Source: CAWUIH01 sp963922495 (lineage in GTDB: Bacteria > Pseudomonadota > Gammaproteobacteria > Coxiellales > Coxiellaceae). Taken from it: a stretch of 16,896 nt of DNA. Of the stretch, positions 15,277 to 16,896 are shown in pieces. Position numbers and translations under genes: made by a program. The DNA is taken from NCBI GenBank assembly GCA_963922495.1, contig CAWUIH010000033.1:1-16896 (forward strand), given 5' to 3'. The notes beneath the pieces are model-generated. The model ran no database searches and was not told the DNA's origin. It saw only the letters and a list, made by a program, of their open reading frames with translations. The number at the start of each line of letters is the position of its first letter. Position 1 is the stretch's first letter.

Positions 15277-15319
15277 AAAATTTTAAATTATTTATATTTA
15301 TTTGTTGATTTAAAATTTT
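15277..15319. repeat. 12-bp perfect AT-rich inverted repeat
   Basis: AAAATTTTAAAT (15277-15288) is perfectly inverted at 15308-15319 (ATTTAAAATTTT) with a 19-base spacer. It lies between the divergent thioesterase and dehydrogenase genes, 41 bases upstream of the thioesterase start. It may be a regulator or nucleoid-protein site, or simply AT-rich promoter DNA. Confidence 0.4.
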
Positions 15320-15367
15320 GCTTAAGTTGAATACCTAGATAGTGACATTCACTTGCTTACAGATTAT

Positions 15368-15444
15368 CCTAAGAAAAGCGATTGAGCGCGATTTCTAGAA
15401 CTATATTTGACTAGCGAATTCAATCTGTATAAGATTTTCCTAAG
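15368..15444. mobile_element. MITE-like palindromic element, copy 4 (short, internally deleted)
   Basis: The left end CCTAAGAAAAGCGATTGAG (15368 onward, running on to GCGCGATT) is the family terminus, preceded by ATTAT (15363-15367), the same five bases that flank copy 3. The right end at 15444, read on the other strand, begins CTTAGGAAAA and, after a 9-base stretch where the left end has two bases, continues GATTGAATTCGC, which pairs with GATTGAGCGCGA of the left end. The core with the inner stem is missing. The right flank (TATAC) does not repeat ATTAT, so the right boundary or flank has decayed. Confidence 0.55.
15407..15435 (+). promoter_or_regulatory. Possible promoter of the dehydrogenase gene inside repeat copy 4
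   Basis: TTGACT at 15407-15412 is followed by TATAAG at 15428-15433 (15-base spacer) or TAAGAT at 15430-15435 (17-base spacer). Both lie within the short repeat copy. A second -10-like TACAAT is at 15447-15452 without a matching -35 box. Assigned by pattern only. Confidence 0.3.
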
Positions 15445-15482
15445 TATACAATAAAATCTAACACGCTGAGACGACTAATTTT

Positions 15483-16175
15483 ATGAACACTGTACTGATT
15501 ACCGGAGCGAATCGCGGTATAGGTTTAGAATGCGCAAAGCAATATTTGGATAGCGGCTTTGAAGTATTGGCCTGCTGCCGTGATCCTGAAAAATCTCTTG
15601 AACTACAGCGCCTTAAACAATTATCAAACAAAATTCACATCTTTCAACTCGATGTTACCAAAAGTGATACTGTAAAGAAATTACAACATTCACTCCAAAA
15701 TCGCTCCATAGATATTTTAATTAACAATGCGGGTATTTATGGCGCTACCAAAGAAAATTTCGGTAACATTAATGAACAAAATTTACTGGATGTATTCAGA
15801 ACGAATGTCTGGGGTGTTATTAATATGTGTCAAAATTTTTATCAAATGGTTAAAAAAAGTGAGCTCAAAAAAATTATTACCATTAGCAGCTTAATGGGCA
15901 GTATTGCTGACAATCAATCGGGTAGAGCATATGCTTATCGAGCCAGTAAAGCTGCACTGAATGCTGTGATGAAAAGCATGTCTATTGATTGTATAACCGA
16001 CGGAGTCCGCATATTGATATTACATCCAGGATGGGTTAAAACTGACATGGGTGGCAATAATGCTTTAGTTACTGTTCAAGAAAGTGTTGCTGGAATGCGA
16101 GCTATTATTGATAACGAGATGAAGTGGCATTCTGGAGACTTTTATAATTACCGTGGTGAAAAGCTACCCTGGTGA
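15483..16175 (+). CDS. Short-chain dehydrogenase/reductase (C-factor-like SDR)
   Basis: This 230-residue NAD(P)-dependent oxidoreductase has a Rossmann fold with the nucleotide-binding TGANRGIG at 7-14, DVT near 58-60, NNAG at 81-84, ISSLMGS with likely catalytic Ser136, and YRASK with Tyr152 and Lys156. The LHPGWVKTDMGG segment and overall pattern resemble the CsgA/C-factor-like SDR subgroup. Arg11 after TGAN, and ACCRDPEK after the second strand, suggest NADPH preference. The substrate is unknown. No strong ribosome binding site precedes ATG 15483. parB begins 19 bases after its stop, so the two may be co-transcribed. Confidence 0.9.
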   Translation: MNTVLITGANRGIGLECAKQYLDSGFEVLACCRDPEKSLELQRLKQLSNKIHIFQLDVTKSDTVKKLQHSLQNRSIDILINNAGIYGATKENFGNINEQNLLDVFRTNVWGVINMCQNFYQMVKKSELKKIITISSLMGSIADNQSGRAYAYRASKAALNAVMKSMSIDCITDGVRILILHPGWVKTDMGGNNALVTVQESVAGMRAIIDNEMKWHSGDFYNYRGEKLPW

Positions 16176-16194
16176 TATTTTTATTCGCAAGGAT

Positions 16195-16896
16195 ATGATG
16201 GAATTACGTGATTTACCCGTAGAATGGTTAAGCCGAGGAAACTACCAACCTCGACGTCATTTTGATCCTGAAAAACTACAGGAACTTGCTAACTCCATCA
16301 CCGAACAAGGCATCATAGAGCCTGTTATCGTCAGACCTGTTGACGAATCCAGTTATGAAATCATTGCAGGTGAGCGGCGTTGGCAGGCAGCCCAACTAGC
16401 TCAGCTACACGTGGTACCCTGCATCATCCGACACTACAGTGATATCGAAGCAGCTGCAGTATCGTTAATTGAGAATATCCAGCGAGAAGACCTTAATCCG
16501 ATAGAAGAGGCCAGAGCGTTAACTCGCTTGGTTGATGAATTTGACTACACTCACGAACAACTTGCTGAAGCAGTTGGAAAATCGCGCACCGCAGTAAGTA
16601 ACACGTTGCGTTTGCTCCAATTGGTACCAGAAATTCAGCAATTACTGATCGATGGTAGCCTCTTAGAAGGCCATGGAAAAATTTTAGCAGCCTTGAGCGA
16701 AGTAGAGCAAAAGCAACTAGGACAACTCTGCTACCATAAAAACTGGACGGTTCGTCAACTTGAAAGAGAAACAAAGAAGTACAAGATATCTCATTCCCAT
16801 ACCACTGCATCAAACACTTCAGCCGATTTAATCCACCTTGAACGCCGTCTCTCTGAGACTTTAGGCACCAAAGTAGCTATAGAGAATGATGAAAAG
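16195..16896 (+). CDS. parB: ParB/Spo0J-family partition protein (3' end beyond window)
   Basis: At least 234 codons are open to the window edge. ParB proteins bind parS sites and slide along DNA as CTP-dependent clamps during chromosome or plasmid partition. The N-terminal domain shows YQPRRHFDPEKLQELA, GIIEPVIVRP, the CTP-binding GERRWQAAQ at 59-67, and ENIQREDLNPIEEA from 93. A helix-turn-helix with HEQLAEAVGKSRTAVSNTLRLL follows, then GHGKILAAL, where the family more often has an Arg in place of Lys. The protein starts almost at the ParB core (MMELRDLPVEWL). It lacks the basic N-terminal tail with the RGLDALL-type motif used to contact ParA, and no parA precedes it. AAGGA (16189-16193) favours ATG 16198 over ATG 16195. 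Confidence 0.92.
   Translation, partial: MMELRDLPVEWLSRGNYQPRRHFDPEKLQELANSITEQGIIEPVIVRPVDESSYEIIAGERRWQAAQLAQLHVVPCIIRHYSDIEAAAVSLIENIQREDLNPIEEARALTRLVDEFDYTHEQLAEAVGKSRTAVSNTLRLLQLVPEIQQLLIDGSLLEGHGKILAALSEVEQKQLGQLCYHKNWTVRQLERETKKYKISHSHTTASNTSADLIHLERRLSETLGTKVAIENDEK

Noticed and set aside
16493..16813. Minus-strand 106-codon frame inside parB
   Set aside because: It is antisense to the clearly conserved ParB helix-turn-helix region and is a shadow frame.
1..16896. CRISPR arrays, tRNA or rRNA genes, full insertion sequences, toxin-antitoxin or phage-defence clusters
   Set aside because: I looked for regularly spaced repeats, cloverleaf sequences, transposase motifs and paired small genes and found none. 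The four palindromic elements are dispersed rather than arrayed.

Overview
The window is an AT-rich (by eye under 40% GC), densely coded bacterial chromosome segment. Gene content and order point to a gammaproteobacterium. The nnr-tsaE-amiB-mutL-miaA order is the classic gammaproteobacterial cluster. MutL keeps the endonuclease motif and hpt follows nagZ and mscS, which resembles Legionella/Coxiella-type or Pseudomonas-type relatives more than enterics. The low GC and overall protein character make Legionellales my best guess, but the sequence alone does not prove the order.

Layout. 1-347: non-coding, with one copy of a palindromic repeat and a hairpin-forming leader. 348-3180: nnr (NAD(P)HX repair), tsaE (t6A tRNA modification) and amiB (septal murein amidase). 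3182-5386: a second, decayed repeat copy and then a soluble PAS-PAS hybrid histidine kinase. These two separate amiB from mutL, which are normally adjacent. 5455-12242: a very tight eight-gene run with overlapping or nearly touching genes, mutL, miaA, an L,D-transpeptidase, DUF924, DUF1820, nagZ, an MscS channel and hpt. 12243-12963: a 720-bp gap holding the best-preserved repeat copy. 12964-14811: ttcA, thpR and a small conserved hypothetical gene. 14808-15236 on the minus strand: a YdiI/MenI-like hotdog thioesterase. 15237-15482: a divergent intergenic region with a 12-bp perfect inverted repeat and a short repeat copy. 15483-16896: a short-chain dehydrogenase and then a ParB-family gene that runs off the window.

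Functionally, several genes act on RNA modification or processing (tsaE, miaA, ttcA, thpR). A second group acts on the cell wall (amiB, L,D-transpeptidase, nagZ), with an osmotic safety valve (mscS) in the same run. The remaining genes cover mismatch repair (mutL), metabolite repair and salvage (nnr, hpt) and chromosome or plasmid partition (parB).

The most notable non-genic signal is a dispersed palindromic, MITE-like element present four times in 17 kb. Two full copies (158 and 164 bp) have about 26-bp imperfect terminal inverted repeats beginning CC, and each is flanked by an exact 5-bp AT-only direct repeat (ATTAA and ATTAT). One copy is decayed and one is internally deleted. All four lie in intergenic DNA upstream of a gene.
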